Assembly: GCF_005887115.1 (NCBI RefSeq)
Contig: NZ_PNCJ01000008.1
Span: 217,065 to 281,064, forward strand
Direction of reading: 5' to 3'
Length of the DNA: 64,000 nt
Origin: Pseudoalteromonas rubra
Lineage (GTDB): Bacteria > Pseudomonadota > Gammaproteobacteria > Enterobacterales > Alteromonadaceae
The position numbers were made by a program, and so were the translations under genes. Position 1 is the stretch's first letter; each line of letters begins with the position of its first letter. The notes below the pieces were generated by a model. It searched no databases. It worked only from the letters and a program-made list of their open reading frames with translations, and was not told where the DNA came from. Shown here piece after piece: positions 8,843-17,543 of the stretch.

Positions 8843-9664
8843 ATGGCTAATAAAACGATTGCATTTATCGGGACCGGAAACATGAGCTACGCCATCATTG
8901 GCGGCATGATAAAAAACGGCTTTGCGCCACAGAGCATCATCGCAACCAATCGCAATGCTGAAAAGCTCGCTAAGGCCCATGCCGATTTCGGGGTGCGTAC
9001 CGAGCAAGATAACCTCAAAGCAGTTCAACAAGCCGATGTCATCGTACTGTCTGTAAAGCCACAAATGATGGCCGAGCTGTGCCAGACTTTTGTGGACGCC
9101 GGGCTGGATATCAGCACTAAACTGTTTGTCTCTGTCGCGGCAGGGATCACCGTCAAACGTCTCAGAGAAATGCTGGCACAAGACGTTAAGCTTGTGCGCT
9201 GCATGCCGAACACCCCATCATTGCTTGGTCGCGGTGTATCTGGCCTGTTTGCCGCTGATATCAGTGATGAAGAAAAAACCTATATTGAACAGGTCTTTTC
9301 ATCAACCGGCATCGCCATCTGGCTGGATGAAGAGTCACAAATTAATGATGTCATTGCCGTTACCGGGTCGTCACCTGCCTACTTTTTCCTGTTTATGGAA
9401 GCCATTGAAGAAAAGGCCATTGCATTGGGTTTTTCATCACAACAGGCACGTGCACTGGTGCAACAAACCGCACTGGGCGCTGCCGAAATGGCGCTGTCTC
9501 AACCTGACATCAGCATTGCGCAATTGCGTGCTAACGTTACCTCGAAAGGCGGCACCACACACGCAGCCGTTGAACATTTAAAAGCAAACCAGTTACCACA
9601 AACCGTGGCCGATGCCATGGATGCCTGTATTGCACGGGCAGAAGAAATGGAACAACAAATCTAG
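8843..9664 (+). CDS. proC: Pyrroline-5-carboxylate reductase
   Basis: A 273-residue NADPH-dependent enzyme catalysing the last step of proline synthesis, P5C to proline. The Rossmann dinucleotide motif IAFIGTGNMSYAIIGGM starts at residue 5. The MPNTPSLLGRGVSGL loop and the C-terminal dimerisation/active-site signature, from ITVTGSSPAYF-like VTGSSPAYFFLFMEA to TSKGGTTHAA, are present. The usual length for ProC is about 270. It follows yggS by 15 bp and precedes yggT by 10 bp, consistent with one operon. Confidence 0.96.
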   Translation: MANKTIAFIGTGNMSYAIIGGMIKNGFAPQSIIATNRNAEKLAKAHADFGVRTEQDNLKAVQQADVIVLSVKPQMMAELCQTFVDAGLDISTKLFVSVAAGITVKRLREMLAQDVKLVRCMPNTPSLLGRGVSGLFAADISDEEKTYIEQVFSSTGIAIWLDEESQINDVIAVTGSSPAYFFLFMEAIEEKAIALGFSSQQARALVQQTALGAAEMALSQPDISIAQLRANVTSKGGTTHAAVEHLKANQLPQTVADAMDACIARAEEMEQQI

Positions 9665-9674
9665 AGGACACACA

Positions 9675-10208
9675 ATGAACGCCATGCAATTTTTGGTAGG
9701 GATTATTTTTGACCTGTTTTTAATGGTCGTACTGTTGCGTTTTTGGCTACAGTTAGTCAAAGCGGATTTTTATAACCCGCTGAGTCAGGCCGTGATCAAA
9801 GCGACATCGTTTGCCGTGAACCCATTGCGTAAACTGATCCCGGGGTTAGGCGGTTTAGATCTGGCCTCATTGGTGTTGGCGCTGTTGGTTGGGTTTGCCA
9901 AAATGTCGGTGCTGATGCTGATGTTTGGCGGCTACTGGGACGCTATGCAGGCTGCTATTTCAGGTGCCCTGACCGTGGTCAAAGAAGCCTTCTCACTGGT
10001 GTTCTGGGTATTAGTTATCCGCGCAATTCTTAGTTGGGTGGCACAGGGCTATAACCCGATTGCTGCGGTATTTGATCAGCTTACTGAACCCATGCTGCGC
10101 CCTATTCGTAAAATTATTCCACCTCTGGGCGGCCTCGACTTGTCGATTCTAGTGGTATTGATTGGCATGCAGTTTTTACAAATTTTAGTGATGGATCTGC
10201 TACGTTAA
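9675..10208 (+). CDS. yggT: YggT family inner-membrane protein
   Basis: A 177-residue integral membrane protein with two YGGT repeats. Each repeat consists of a hydrophobic hairpin around the motif FYNPLSQAVIKAT...NPLRKLIPGLGGLDLASL and again YNPIAAVFDQLTEPMLRPIRKIIPPLGGLDLSIL. Four hydrophobic segments are evident. YggT proteins are linked to osmotic and ion stress tolerance and to membrane assembly in several bacteria and plastids, but no reaction is known. I chose the ATG at 9675 (MNAMQFLVG), which has AGAGGA upstream. A longer in-frame reading from 9612 would run back into proC and lacks support. Confidence 0.93.
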   Translation: MNAMQFLVGIIFDLFLMVVLLRFWLQLVKADFYNPLSQAVIKATSFAVNPLRKLIPGLGGLDLASLVLALLVGFAKMSVLMLMFGGYWDAMQAAISGALTVVKEAFSLVFWVLVIRAILSWVAQGYNPIAAVFDQLTEPMLRPIRKIIPPLGGLDLSILVVLIGMQFLQILVMDLLR

Positions 10209-10226
10209 GCATTCGGAGTAGTAATA

Positions 10227-10673
10227 ATGAAACCCTTTTTGACACTTATTTCAATGCTGGCCGTGCTACTTTTTGCTCAGCCAGCACAGGCCTCTAATCC
10301 ACAAGGAGGCCAGTACAAACAACTCGGTGACTGGCAGGTACACTATATCGCTTTTCCGTCGACCTTTATTCAACCCAACATTGCCAGCGCGTATGGGTTA
10401 ACCCGCAGTAACAGTAAAGCCATCATTAATATTTCTGTGCTGGCAGACGATGCTAACCACACCGCACAGCGTGCAACATTAACCGGGCATGCGCGCAGCC
10501 TGATCGGCACCAAAACTAACTTGACATTTAAAGAGGTGGTTGAGGGTGATGCGGTGTACTACCTGGCACAAATGGACGTAGATCATGAAGACACCTATCG
10601 GTTTGAAGTGACGATCCGCCAGGGCAATACCCGACACGTGCTTAAATTTCAGCAAAAGTTTTATGTAGATTAA
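10227..10673 (+). CDS. DUF4426 periplasmic protein
   Basis: A 148-residue exported protein with a clear Sec signal peptide ([22 protein letters not shown], cleaved near residue 22). The mature part is beta-rich with the phrase [28 protein letters not shown], typical of DUF4426. The function is unknown. In Pseudomonas and Alteromonadales this family sits in the same position between yggT and rdgB. The stop is separated from the rdgB start by one base, so translation is probably coupled. Confidence 0.85.
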   Translation: MKPFLTLISMLAVLLFAQPAQASNPQGGQYKQLGDWQVHYIAFPSTFIQPNIASAYGLTRSNSKAIINISVLADDANHTAQRATLTGHARSLIGTKTNLTFKEVVEGDAVYYLAQMDVDHEDTYRFEVTIRQGNTRHVLKFQQKFYVD

Positions 10674-10674
10674 T

Positions 10675-11268
10675 ATGACCAGACAAATCGTTCTCGCCAC
10701 AGGTAATCCGGGCAAAGTTGCCGAGCTTGGCAGCATGCTTAAAGATTTGAATATCGAAATCCTGCCGCAAAGCCAGTTTAACGTAGGTGATGTCGCAGAA
10801 ACCGGCACAACCTTTGTGGAAAATGCCATTATTAAAGCCCGTCATGCAGCCAAAATCACGGGCTTGCCTGCCATTGCGGATGACTCCGGTCTGGAGGTTG
10901 ACGCACTTAACGGCGCGCCTGGTGTGTACTCGGCCCGCTATGCCGGTGCAGGTGCCAGCGATCAGGATAATATCGATAAACTGCTGGAAGCAATGACAGG
11001 CGTTACAGAGCGTGCTGCCCGATTCTGGTGTGTACTGGTTTACATGCGCCATGCCGATGACCCAACGCCGGTCATTTGCCAGGCCAGCTGGGACGGACGC
11101 ATAACCGACGATCAACAAGGCTTACAGGGCTTTGGTTATGATCCAGTATTCTGGGTGGAAAGCAATCAGTGTACCTCAGCACAACTGAGCAAAGCAGAGA
11201 AAAATGCCCTCAGCCATCGAGGTCAGGCATTACAGCAATTGCTGGCACATTTTAAAGGTCAGCTGTGA
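10675..11268 (+). CDS. rdgB: dITP/XTP pyrophosphatase RdgB
   Basis: A 197-residue Ham1-family nucleotide sanitation enzyme that hydrolyses dITP, XTP and ITP to monophosphates and keeps deaminated purines out of DNA. The conserved N-terminus [11 protein letters not shown], the metal-binding [16 protein letters not shown], the catalytic [24 protein letters not shown] and the C-terminal GFGYDPVFW and SHRGQAL are all present. The TGA stop overlaps the GTG start of hemW (GTGA), which indicates translational coupling. Confidence 0.96.
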   Translation: MTRQIVLATGNPGKVAELGSMLKDLNIEILPQSQFNVGDVAETGTTFVENAIIKARHAAKITGLPAIADDSGLEVDALNGAPGVYSARYAGAGASDQDNIDKLLEAMTGVTERAARFWCVLVYMRHADDPTPVICQASWDGRITDDQQGLQGFGYDPVFWVESNQCTSAQLSKAEKNALSHRGQALQQLLAHFKGQL

Positions 11269-12401
11269 AACTCCCACCGTTAAGCTTATACATTCACGTG
11301 CCCTGGTGCGTGCAAAAGTGCCCTTATTGTGACTTTAACAGTCATGGTCAAAAAGGCGAGATCCCCGAGCAGGAATATATTCAGCACCTGCTTGCGGACT
11401 TGCGTGCCGATTTGCACCTGGTACAGGGCCGTAAACTGCATAGCATTTTTATAGGTGGTGGCACACCCAGCTTGCTCAGTGGTGACGCTTACACGCAACT
11501 ATTGGGCGAAATTGAAGCCTTGACAGGCTTTAGCGATGATATAGAAATCACCCTGGAAGCCAATCCGGGCACAGTCGAAACCGACCGCTTTAAACACTAT
11601 GTCGCAGCAGGTATCAACCGTATTTCCATCGGGGTACAGAGTCTACAGGCGGATAAACTCAAGGCTCTGGGTCGTATTCATGGAGAGCAGGAAGCCCGCC
11701 ACGCAGCTCAGGAAGCCCACGATGCCGGGCTAAACAGCTTTAACATGGACCTGATGCACGGCCTGCCAGACCAGTCCGTTGCAGACGCACTGAGCGACCT
11801 GCAACAGGTGATTGATCTGAACCCACCCCATTTATCCTGGTATCAGCTCACCATTGAGCCAAACACACAGTTTGCCTCTAAACCACCGACGCTGCCTCAG
11901 GACGAAATCTTGTGGGATATTCAGGAACAAGGCCAGGCACTGCTTGCCAAACACGGCTATCAGCAATACGAAATTTCCGGCTATGCTAAGGCCGGTTATC
12001 AATGTCGACATAACCTGAATTACTGGCAATTCGGCGATTATCTGGGTATTGGATGTGGGGCTCATGGCAAAATTACACAACCAGATAGCAACGAGATAGT
12101 GCGTACCGTTAAAGTTAAGCATCCGCGCGGTTACATGGATCTCACTAAACCCTATTTATACGACAGTTGGCAGGTAGAGCCCGCAGATCGCCCGTTTGAA
12201 TTCTTTATGAACTGTTTTCGCTTGCATGCCCCCTGTGCAAAACAGGATTTTTGCGATTATACCGGTTTATCACTGAAAGATATTGAACCCGCAATTGCCC
12301 GGGCGATAGAGCAAAACCTGCTGATAGATCAGGGTGATTCATGGTTGGTAACAATTAAGGGCCACAGATATCTCAATGACCTGCTAGAATTGTTCGTCTG
12401 A
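11265..12401 (+). CDS. hemW: Heme chaperone HemW (radical SAM, HemN-like)
   Basis: A 378-residue radical SAM protein that binds heme and delivers it to respiratory proteins; it is not a coproporphyrinogen dehydrogenase despite its similarity to HemN. The 4Fe-4S motif is CVQKCPYC near residue 15, then [18 protein letters not shown], the [11 protein letters not shown] segment and [20 protein letters not shown]. It lacks the extra N-terminal cysteine of HemN. Translation starts at a GTG overlapping the rdgB stop. It is the last gene of the yggS-to-hemW operon; about 130 bp follow before the next gene. Confidence 0.94.
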   Translation: MKLPPLSLYIHVPWCVQKCPYCDFNSHGQKGEIPEQEYIQHLLADLRADLHLVQGRKLHSIFIGGGTPSLLSGDAYTQLLGEIEALTGFSDDIEITLEANPGTVETDRFKHYVAAGINRISIGVQSLQADKLKALGRIHGEQEARHAAQEAHDAGLNSFNMDLMHGLPDQSVADALSDLQQVIDLNPPHLSWYQLTIEPNTQFASKPPTLPQDEILWDIQEQGQALLAKHGYQQYEISGYAKAGYQCRHNLNYWQFGDYLGIGCGAHGKITQPDSNEIVRTVKVKHPRGYMDLTKPYLYDSWQVEPADRPFEFFMNCFRLHAPCAKQDFCDYTGLSLKDIEPAIARAIEQNLLIDQGDSWLVTIKGHRYLNDLLELFV

Positions 12402-12533
12402 TACCTGCTCTTAGGATAAGATTGGGCTGGTAAGCTTGCCGGTAGATGAAAATACACCTGCCGGAGACAATTTTTGTTGGTGATAATGCACCAACACCCT
12501 AATCCAAGTGGAACACAATAAAAAAGGTAACCC

Positions 12534-14372
12534 ATGCGTAAAATGACACTCCTTGCCGCAGCCGTGGCAGCAGCGCTCCTCTCAGGTTGTCAGCAAACTG
12601 CAGAGCAACCAACTAACACCGCCAAGGCGGAAGTAACCCAACAAGTAGTACAAAGCGAAGTAGAAAAGGCCAATGCCTTTTTTGATGAAGTTTTTATGCG
12701 CGGCGTTATGCGCAGCCCGGTTTACCAAACTTACCTGGGTATTAAGCAAGACTACGACAAATGGGATGATGGCTCTGAAGCGCGAGCAAAAGAGGATCTG
12801 GAACTCACCAAGAAAGACCTGGTTGCTTTAAAAGCGATTGACCGTAGCAAACTGGATGCACAAACTCAGGTAAGCTATGACTTGTTCAAGCAAGGCTTAG
12901 AAAATCAGATTGCCGACTACAAATGGCGTTATCACAACTATCCAGTCAATCAGATGTACGGTACTCACTCAATGGTCCCGGCATTTTTGATCAACCAGCA
13001 CCAAATCACTGACGTAAAAGACGCCAAAGCGTATATTTCACGTCTAAATGGAGTGCCTGTGGTATTCGAGCAGCTGGAAAAAGACCTGACTACACGTGCT
13101 GACAAAGGTATTATTGCGCCTAAGTTTGTATTCCCTCACGTCATTGATTCAAGCAAAAACATCATCAAAGGGGCACCGTTTGCCAGTGGTGAAGATTCGA
13201 CTCTGTTGGCTGATTTTAAACGTAAGGTCAATAAATTAGACATTGCAGACAGTGAGAAGCAAGCCCTGATCGGTGAGGCAACAGAAGCACTTAAAACCGC
13301 AGTTAAACCAGCCTACTCTAAACTAATCAGCTACTTGCAACAGCTTGAGAAGCGTGCTGATACTCGTGATGGTGCCTGGAAGTTCCCTGATGGTGAGAAG
13401 TTTTTCAACAATGCGCTGGCGCGCACCACCACCACAGATTTAACTGCGGCAGAAATCCACAAAATTGGTTTGTCTGAGGTTGCACGTATTCATGATGAAA
13501 TGCGTGAAATCAAAGAAAAAGTCGGCTTTAAAGGCGATCTGAAAGCCTTTATGCAGTTCATGCGTACCGACAAGCAGTTCTACCTGCCTAACACTGAAGA
13601 AGGTAAAGCCAAGTATCTGGCAGACGCGACTGCCATGATCGACAATCTGAAAGGTCGTCTTGACGAGCTGTTCATCGTCAAACCAAAAGCCGACATGATA
13701 GTTAAACGCGTAGAAGCTTTCCGTGAAAAATCAGCAGGTAAAGCCTTCTATCAGCAGCCAGCTCCGGATGGCTCACGTCCGGGTGTGTATTATGCCAACC
13801 TGTATGACATGGAAGCCATGCCAACCTACCAGATGGAAGCACTGGCTTACCACGAAGGTATTCCTGGCCACCACATGCAAATCGCCATTGCTATGGAACT
13901 AGAAAACATGCCTAAGTTCCGTAAATTTGGCCGCTATACCGCTTACACTGAAGGCTGGGGACTATACTCTGAGCTGGTGCCAAAAGAAATGGGCCTGTAT
14001 GAAGACCCATATTCTGACTTTGGCCGCTTAGCGATGGAACTATGGCGTGCTTGTCGTCTGGTTGTAGACACAGGTATCCATGCAATGAAGTGGACGCGTC
14101 AGGAAGGTATTGATTACTATGTAAACAACACGCCAAACGCGAAGTCTGATGCAGTGAAAATGGTAGAGCGCCACATCGTGATCCCATCTCAGGCGACGGC
14201 TTACAAGATTGGTATGCTGAAAATTGTTGAACTACGTGAAGCTGCTAAGAAAGAGCTGGGCGACAAGTTCGATATCCGTCAGTTCCACGATGTAGTACTT
14301 AAAAACGGTCCAGTGCCACTGAACGTGCTAGAGCAATTCGTGAACGAATGGGTTGCCAGCAAAAAAGCCTAA
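12534..14372 (+). CDS. DUF885 lipoprotein, putative zinc peptidase
   Basis: A 612-residue lipoprotein with a lipobox LLSGCQQ (Cys19). The mature region is a DUF885 domain; the family has a gluzincin-like HExxxGHH motif, seen here as ALAYHEGIPGHHMQIAIA near residue 445. Downstream GRYTAYTEGWGLYSE supplies the likely third zinc ligand (Glu), and LPSQATAYKIG-like IPSQATAYKIGMLKI is another family signature. It probably acts as a peptidase on the periplasmic face of a membrane, but no substrate is known. It is transcribed alone, and its stop codon overlaps the convergent histidine kinase gene by 4 bp. Confidence 0.88.
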   Translation: MRKMTLLAAAVAAALLSGCQQTAEQPTNTAKAEVTQQVVQSEVEKANAFFDEVFMRGVMRSPVYQTYLGIKQDYDKWDDGSEARAKEDLELTKKDLVALKAIDRSKLDAQTQVSYDLFKQGLENQIADYKWRYHNYPVNQMYGTHSMVPAFLINQHQITDVKDAKAYISRLNGVPVVFEQLEKDLTTRADKGIIAPKFVFPHVIDSSKNIIKGAPFASGEDSTLLADFKRKVNKLDIADSEKQALIGEATEALKTAVKPAYSKLISYLQQLEKRADTRDGAWKFPDGEKFFNNALARTTTTDLTAAEIHKIGLSEVARIHDEMREIKEKVGFKGDLKAFMQFMRTDKQFYLPNTEEGKAKYLADATAMIDNLKGRLDELFIVKPKADMIVKRVEAFREKSAGKAFYQQPAPDGSRPGVYYANLYDMEAMPTYQMEALAYHEGIPGHHMQIAIAMELENMPKFRKFGRYTAYTEGWGLYSELVPKEMGLYEDPYSDFGRLAMELWRACRLVVDTGIHAMKWTRQEGIDYYVNNTPNAKSDAVKMVERHIVIPSQATAYKIGMLKIVELREAAKKELGDKFDIRQFHDVVLKNGPVPLNVLEQFVNEWVASKKA

Positions 14373-16189
14373 TCACATGGCTCTGGCGATACCATCTTAA
14401 ACGCGGTATTCGCCAGAATAATGTGTAAGCAAGCCCCGCCATGAGCGGGGCTTTGTATTTTAATCTCCCCACCTAGCTTTTGAGTCACCAGGTTGTAGAT
14501 GATACTTAATCCCAAACCTGTGCCGCCCGAGTGACGTTTTGACGTGACAAAAGGCTCAAAAATCACAGGCAGTAGTTCCTTATCAATACCCTGTCCATCG
14601 TCTTTAAAATAGAAGTGTACATAGTCATTCACGATATGCGCCGAGACTATGATGGTCAGCTGTCTGTCCGGATGTTTACCATGTAATACACTGTTGTTCA
14701 GGCTATATCCGATGATCTGATTAAACACATTGGGATAGCTACTGAGGATCAGATTATCCGGTATTTCAATTTCAATTTTGTACTCCTTCTCAGGCAGTTC
14801 GCTGCGATAACAGTCAAACACCCCTTCCACCAGGGTTTTCAAGTCAAATTCCATCTCCGTGTCGTAATGCTGCTGTGCCGATACCTTTTTAAAGTCGTCA
14901 ATGAGTGAAGCTGTGCGATGCAGGTTGTTTTCCAGCAAAAAAAGAGCCGACTCTGCCTCCCCAATAAGATTGGTCAGCGTGGTTTTCTTCAGCTGTCCGC
15001 TATCTAAATCGCGGCGCATATTTTCAACCTGCGCTTTAAGATGAGACTGGCTGGTAATGGCAATGCCCAGCGGGGTGTTTAGCTCATGGGCAAAGCCACT
15101 GACCATATTGCTCAGGCTCGCCATTTTGGCCTCTTCAATTAGCCGCTGCTGGGCTGCACTGAGCCTGGCCATCAGGGTCTCGATAAAGTCGAGCAGTTCA
15201 TCCAGATGGTGACCTATCTGGGCAATTTCATCTTCACTTTTGAGATTGACACGTAAAGAAAAGTCTTCATGCTTAGCGACCCTGACAAGCACTCTGCCAA
15301 TCGCCATAACCTGCGCGGATACCCGACTATTAAGGTAGTACAACAGGAGCAGACTAAAGCCGCTACTGAGTACGATTGATAGCAAACTGATCAAGATCAG
15401 CTGTTGCTGCTCCTCCTGATACGCACTGAACAGCTGTTTAGCCACAATCGTAAAATGGCCGCGTATCGCCAACTTTAGCTCACCCAACTCACCACGTACG
15501 CCCTGGTTATGATCCAGCCCCTGTTTTTGCAATACATTGGTGTATACGACAAAACCATTCTGATAATGCTCCAGCGTCAACCCAAATGCCTCTGCACGCT
15601 CAGGGAACTTTGTCCGGATACGATTTTTAGCTTGCAGGATCAGGTCGCCGTGTTGATTTAGATAGCTTCTGTCGAGCCGGAGCAAAAAGTCTTTTTCCCG
15701 TCGCCTCAACTCCAAAAGTAAGATCTCCAGTTGCGGATCTTGAGCCTCTTTGGCAAGCGCCTGCAAAGCATGTGCTTTACTGCGGAACTCACCATACACG
15801 CCATCGTCTTTATCATAGCCCAGCAACGCCTGCATAGAGGCCAGTTGCTCATACAATTCGGCGAACTGATTAACCTGCTCATCGAGCTTAAACAGCAACT
15901 CAAGATGTTGATGATCAGTCACCAGTAAAGCGACCAGCTCATTGAAGCTATCCCGATATGCATAACGATAGTCATCAATAGAGAGCAAGGAGGCTTTCTG
16001 CCTTTCAATCACAAACCGCTCTTCCTGATCCAACAGCCGCTGGATTTGGGTTTGTAATTTAAATAAATGATCGTTGAGTTGCTTGCTATGATCCAGCTCC
16101 CGGTAGAGAAACCAGCTCACCGTCGCAATGATCAACGCCGCACCAATGGCGGCCACTTTGAATAACAAAAGTGACTGTTTTAACTGCAC
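14369..16189 (-). CDS. Membrane sensor histidine kinase
   Basis: A 606-residue sensor kinase. The N-terminal transmembrane helix (about 10-30) is followed by a roughly 235-residue mostly helical periplasmic sensor, a second transmembrane helix (LILISLLSIVLSSGFSLLLL) and a HAMP-like linker. The phosphoacceptor box FAHELNTPLG is followed by a HATPase_c domain with N box (IGYSLNNSVLHGK), G1 DDGQGID and G2 GGTGLGLSI. No receiver domain and no adjacent response regulator are present. It is divergent from the TRAP-type binding protein at 16.4 kb, whose product could provide its periplasmic ligand input (inference). A transcription terminator for the convergent DUF885 gene lies within its last 30 codons. 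Confidence 0.9.
   Translation of the reverse strand: MQLKQSLLLFKVAAIGAALIIATVSWFLYRELDHSKQLNDHLFKLQTQIQRLLDQEERFVIERQKASLLSIDDYRYAYRDSFNELVALLVTDHQHLELLFKLDEQVNQFAELYEQLASMQALLGYDKDDGVYGEFRSKAHALQALAKEAQDPQLEILLLELRRREKDFLLRLDRSYLNQHGDLILQAKNRIRTKFPERAEAFGLTLEHYQNGFVVYTNVLQKQGLDHNQGVRGELGELKLAIRGHFTIVAKQLFSAYQEEQQQLILISLLSIVLSSGFSLLLLYYLNSRVSAQVMAIGRVLVRVAKHEDFSLRVNLKSEDEIAQIGHHLDELLDFIETLMARLSAAQQRLIEEAKMASLSNMVSGFAHELNTPLGIAITSQSHLKAQVENMRRDLDSGQLKKTTLTNLIGEAESALFLLENNLHRTASLIDDFKKVSAQQHYDTEMEFDLKTLVEGVFDCYRSELPEKEYKIEIEIPDNLILSSYPNVFNQIIGYSLNNSVLHGKHPDRQLTIIVSAHIVNDYVHFYFKDDGQGIDKELLPVIFEPFVTSKRHSGGTGLGLSIIYNLVTQKLGGEIKIQSPAHGGACLHIILANTAFKMVSPEPCD
14431..14457 (+). terminator. Intrinsic terminator of the DUF885 gene, inside the kinase CDS
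   Basis: AAGCCCCGC and GCGGGGCTT form a 9-bp stem with loop CATGA, followed by TTGTATTTT. It begins 58 bp after the DUF885 stop and lies within the 3' part of the convergent histidine kinase gene. Confidence 0.65.
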
Positions 16190-16427
16190 AAATAAGTTCC
16201 TGACTTGCCCCTAGTCCTCATAAGCTTAGACAACATAATCGTGTTCGGCGAGCATTACCCAGACTTTGCATCATTCACTTATGATTAAAAATCGCCTCCT
16301 ATACAAAGCACCGCTCGTTATGGTGATCCATAGACTGATTTTCATTTAACTCAATGCGGTCTAGACTTAACAGCATAAGTTCATTTAGACCTGATGCAGT
16401 TGGGTTGCAGTTACTTAGAGTGAAGGT

Positions 16428-17540
16428 ATGAGCAGCTTAGGTAAACCCAATAGTCTGTTATCCCCTGGCAGGCGTATTTTTTTGCGCCAGAGTACCGCCT
16501 TGCTGCCTCTGCTGGGAACAGAGCTTCAAGCAAAGCAACCAGACTGCACCGGAGCACGTTACCGTTTAGTTTTTGCCTCCCCCTATAATACCGAGCTATG
16601 GCTGTCTTCCCCTCATATGCACCAGCAGCTGAAACGCAATATTGAAGACTTTTCTAATGGCAAAATCTGCGTGGAGATCCGCGATAAAGGCCAACAGGGC
16701 GTTGGCCGTGAGCTAGCTGTACAGGTTTCCAGAGGTGCCATTCAGGGGGCACTGCTGAGTGTCTCTAACCTGTCACCTATTGTGCCTAAGCTCGATATTC
16801 TCAATATTCCCTTTTGGGCTGCACAGTCTCAGTCTTACCTGAATCTCATCACCTCAAAATTATGGCAGCAACAGGTCACTGATCAGATCCGTGCTCAGAG
16901 CGAGATTGCAATCTTGCTGTATCATCTGCCCGGCGCCAGAACCCTGACCTCTACACGTCAGTACGGCAAGTTGCTGAAAACGCCCAGCGATATCATTGAT
17001 GTGATCTTTCGTGTGCCCGCCAGTCAGGTACTCAGACAGTTTTATCAACTCTGTGGCACCACACCGGTTCAGGTGGCCTGGAAAAAAGCAGCCATGCTGG
17101 CGGCGAGTAAACGTTTCGATGCCCTGGACCCGTCGGTAACGGGATTATATAACGGTCCAAATGGGCTAAATCGCCACATAGGGGCCGTATCTTTGATTAA
17201 TTCGGTGCAGGATGGCTGGGTATCGGTTATTAATCAGCAGTGGCTCAATTCGCTGCCAAGAAAGCTGCGCATTGCCGTTTGGGAAGGCGCAGAGAAAACC
17301 TTTACCCAGCACCTGCCAATGGCACGTCGGGCCGCGCTTTACTGTCAGCGTGGCCTGCTCAGAAATGGCGCCACCATTTATTACCCGAGTGCCGATGAGA
17401 TGGCCGCCTGGCAGGAAATTGGCGGTTATCAGCGCCGTGAATGGCACGCCACCAAAGTGGCGCTGTTGGGAAAAGTCAGTGCCTTTGATGAGTTTCTGGC
17501 CGCCACTCAAGTCAATAATGGCCTGACTTTTCCAACCTAG
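16428..17540 (+). CDS. Orphan TRAP-type (DctP-like) solute-binding protein
   Basis: A 370-residue DctP-family extracytoplasmic binding protein. A twin-arginine-like signal is present (SPGRRIFLRQSTALLPLLG near residues 12-30), suggesting Tat export. The DctP core includes YRLVFASPYNTELW, FSNGKICVEIRDKGQQGVG, KLDILNIPFWA and the late VISLINSVQDGWVSVINQQWL. TRAP binding proteins normally bind organic acids and feed DctQM permeases, but no dctQ or dctM lies nearby. It sits divergently next to the histidine kinase, so a role as periplasmic co-sensor is plausible but inferred. Its stop is 3 bp from the convergent cusA stop. Confidence 0.8.
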   Translation: MSSLGKPNSLLSPGRRIFLRQSTALLPLLGTELQAKQPDCTGARYRLVFASPYNTELWLSSPHMHQQLKRNIEDFSNGKICVEIRDKGQQGVGRELAVQVSRGAIQGALLSVSNLSPIVPKLDILNIPFWAAQSQSYLNLITSKLWQQQVTDQIRAQSEIAILLYHLPGARTLTSTRQYGKLLKTPSDIIDVIFRVPASQVLRQFYQLCGTTPVQVAWKKAAMLAASKRFDALDPSVTGLYNGPNGLNRHIGAVSLINSVQDGWVSVINQQWLNSLPRKLRIAVWEGAEKTFTQHLPMARRAALYCQRGLLRNGATIYYPSADEMAAWQEIGGYQRREWHATKVALLGKVSAFDEFLAATQVNNGLTFPT

Positions 17541-17543
17541 CTG

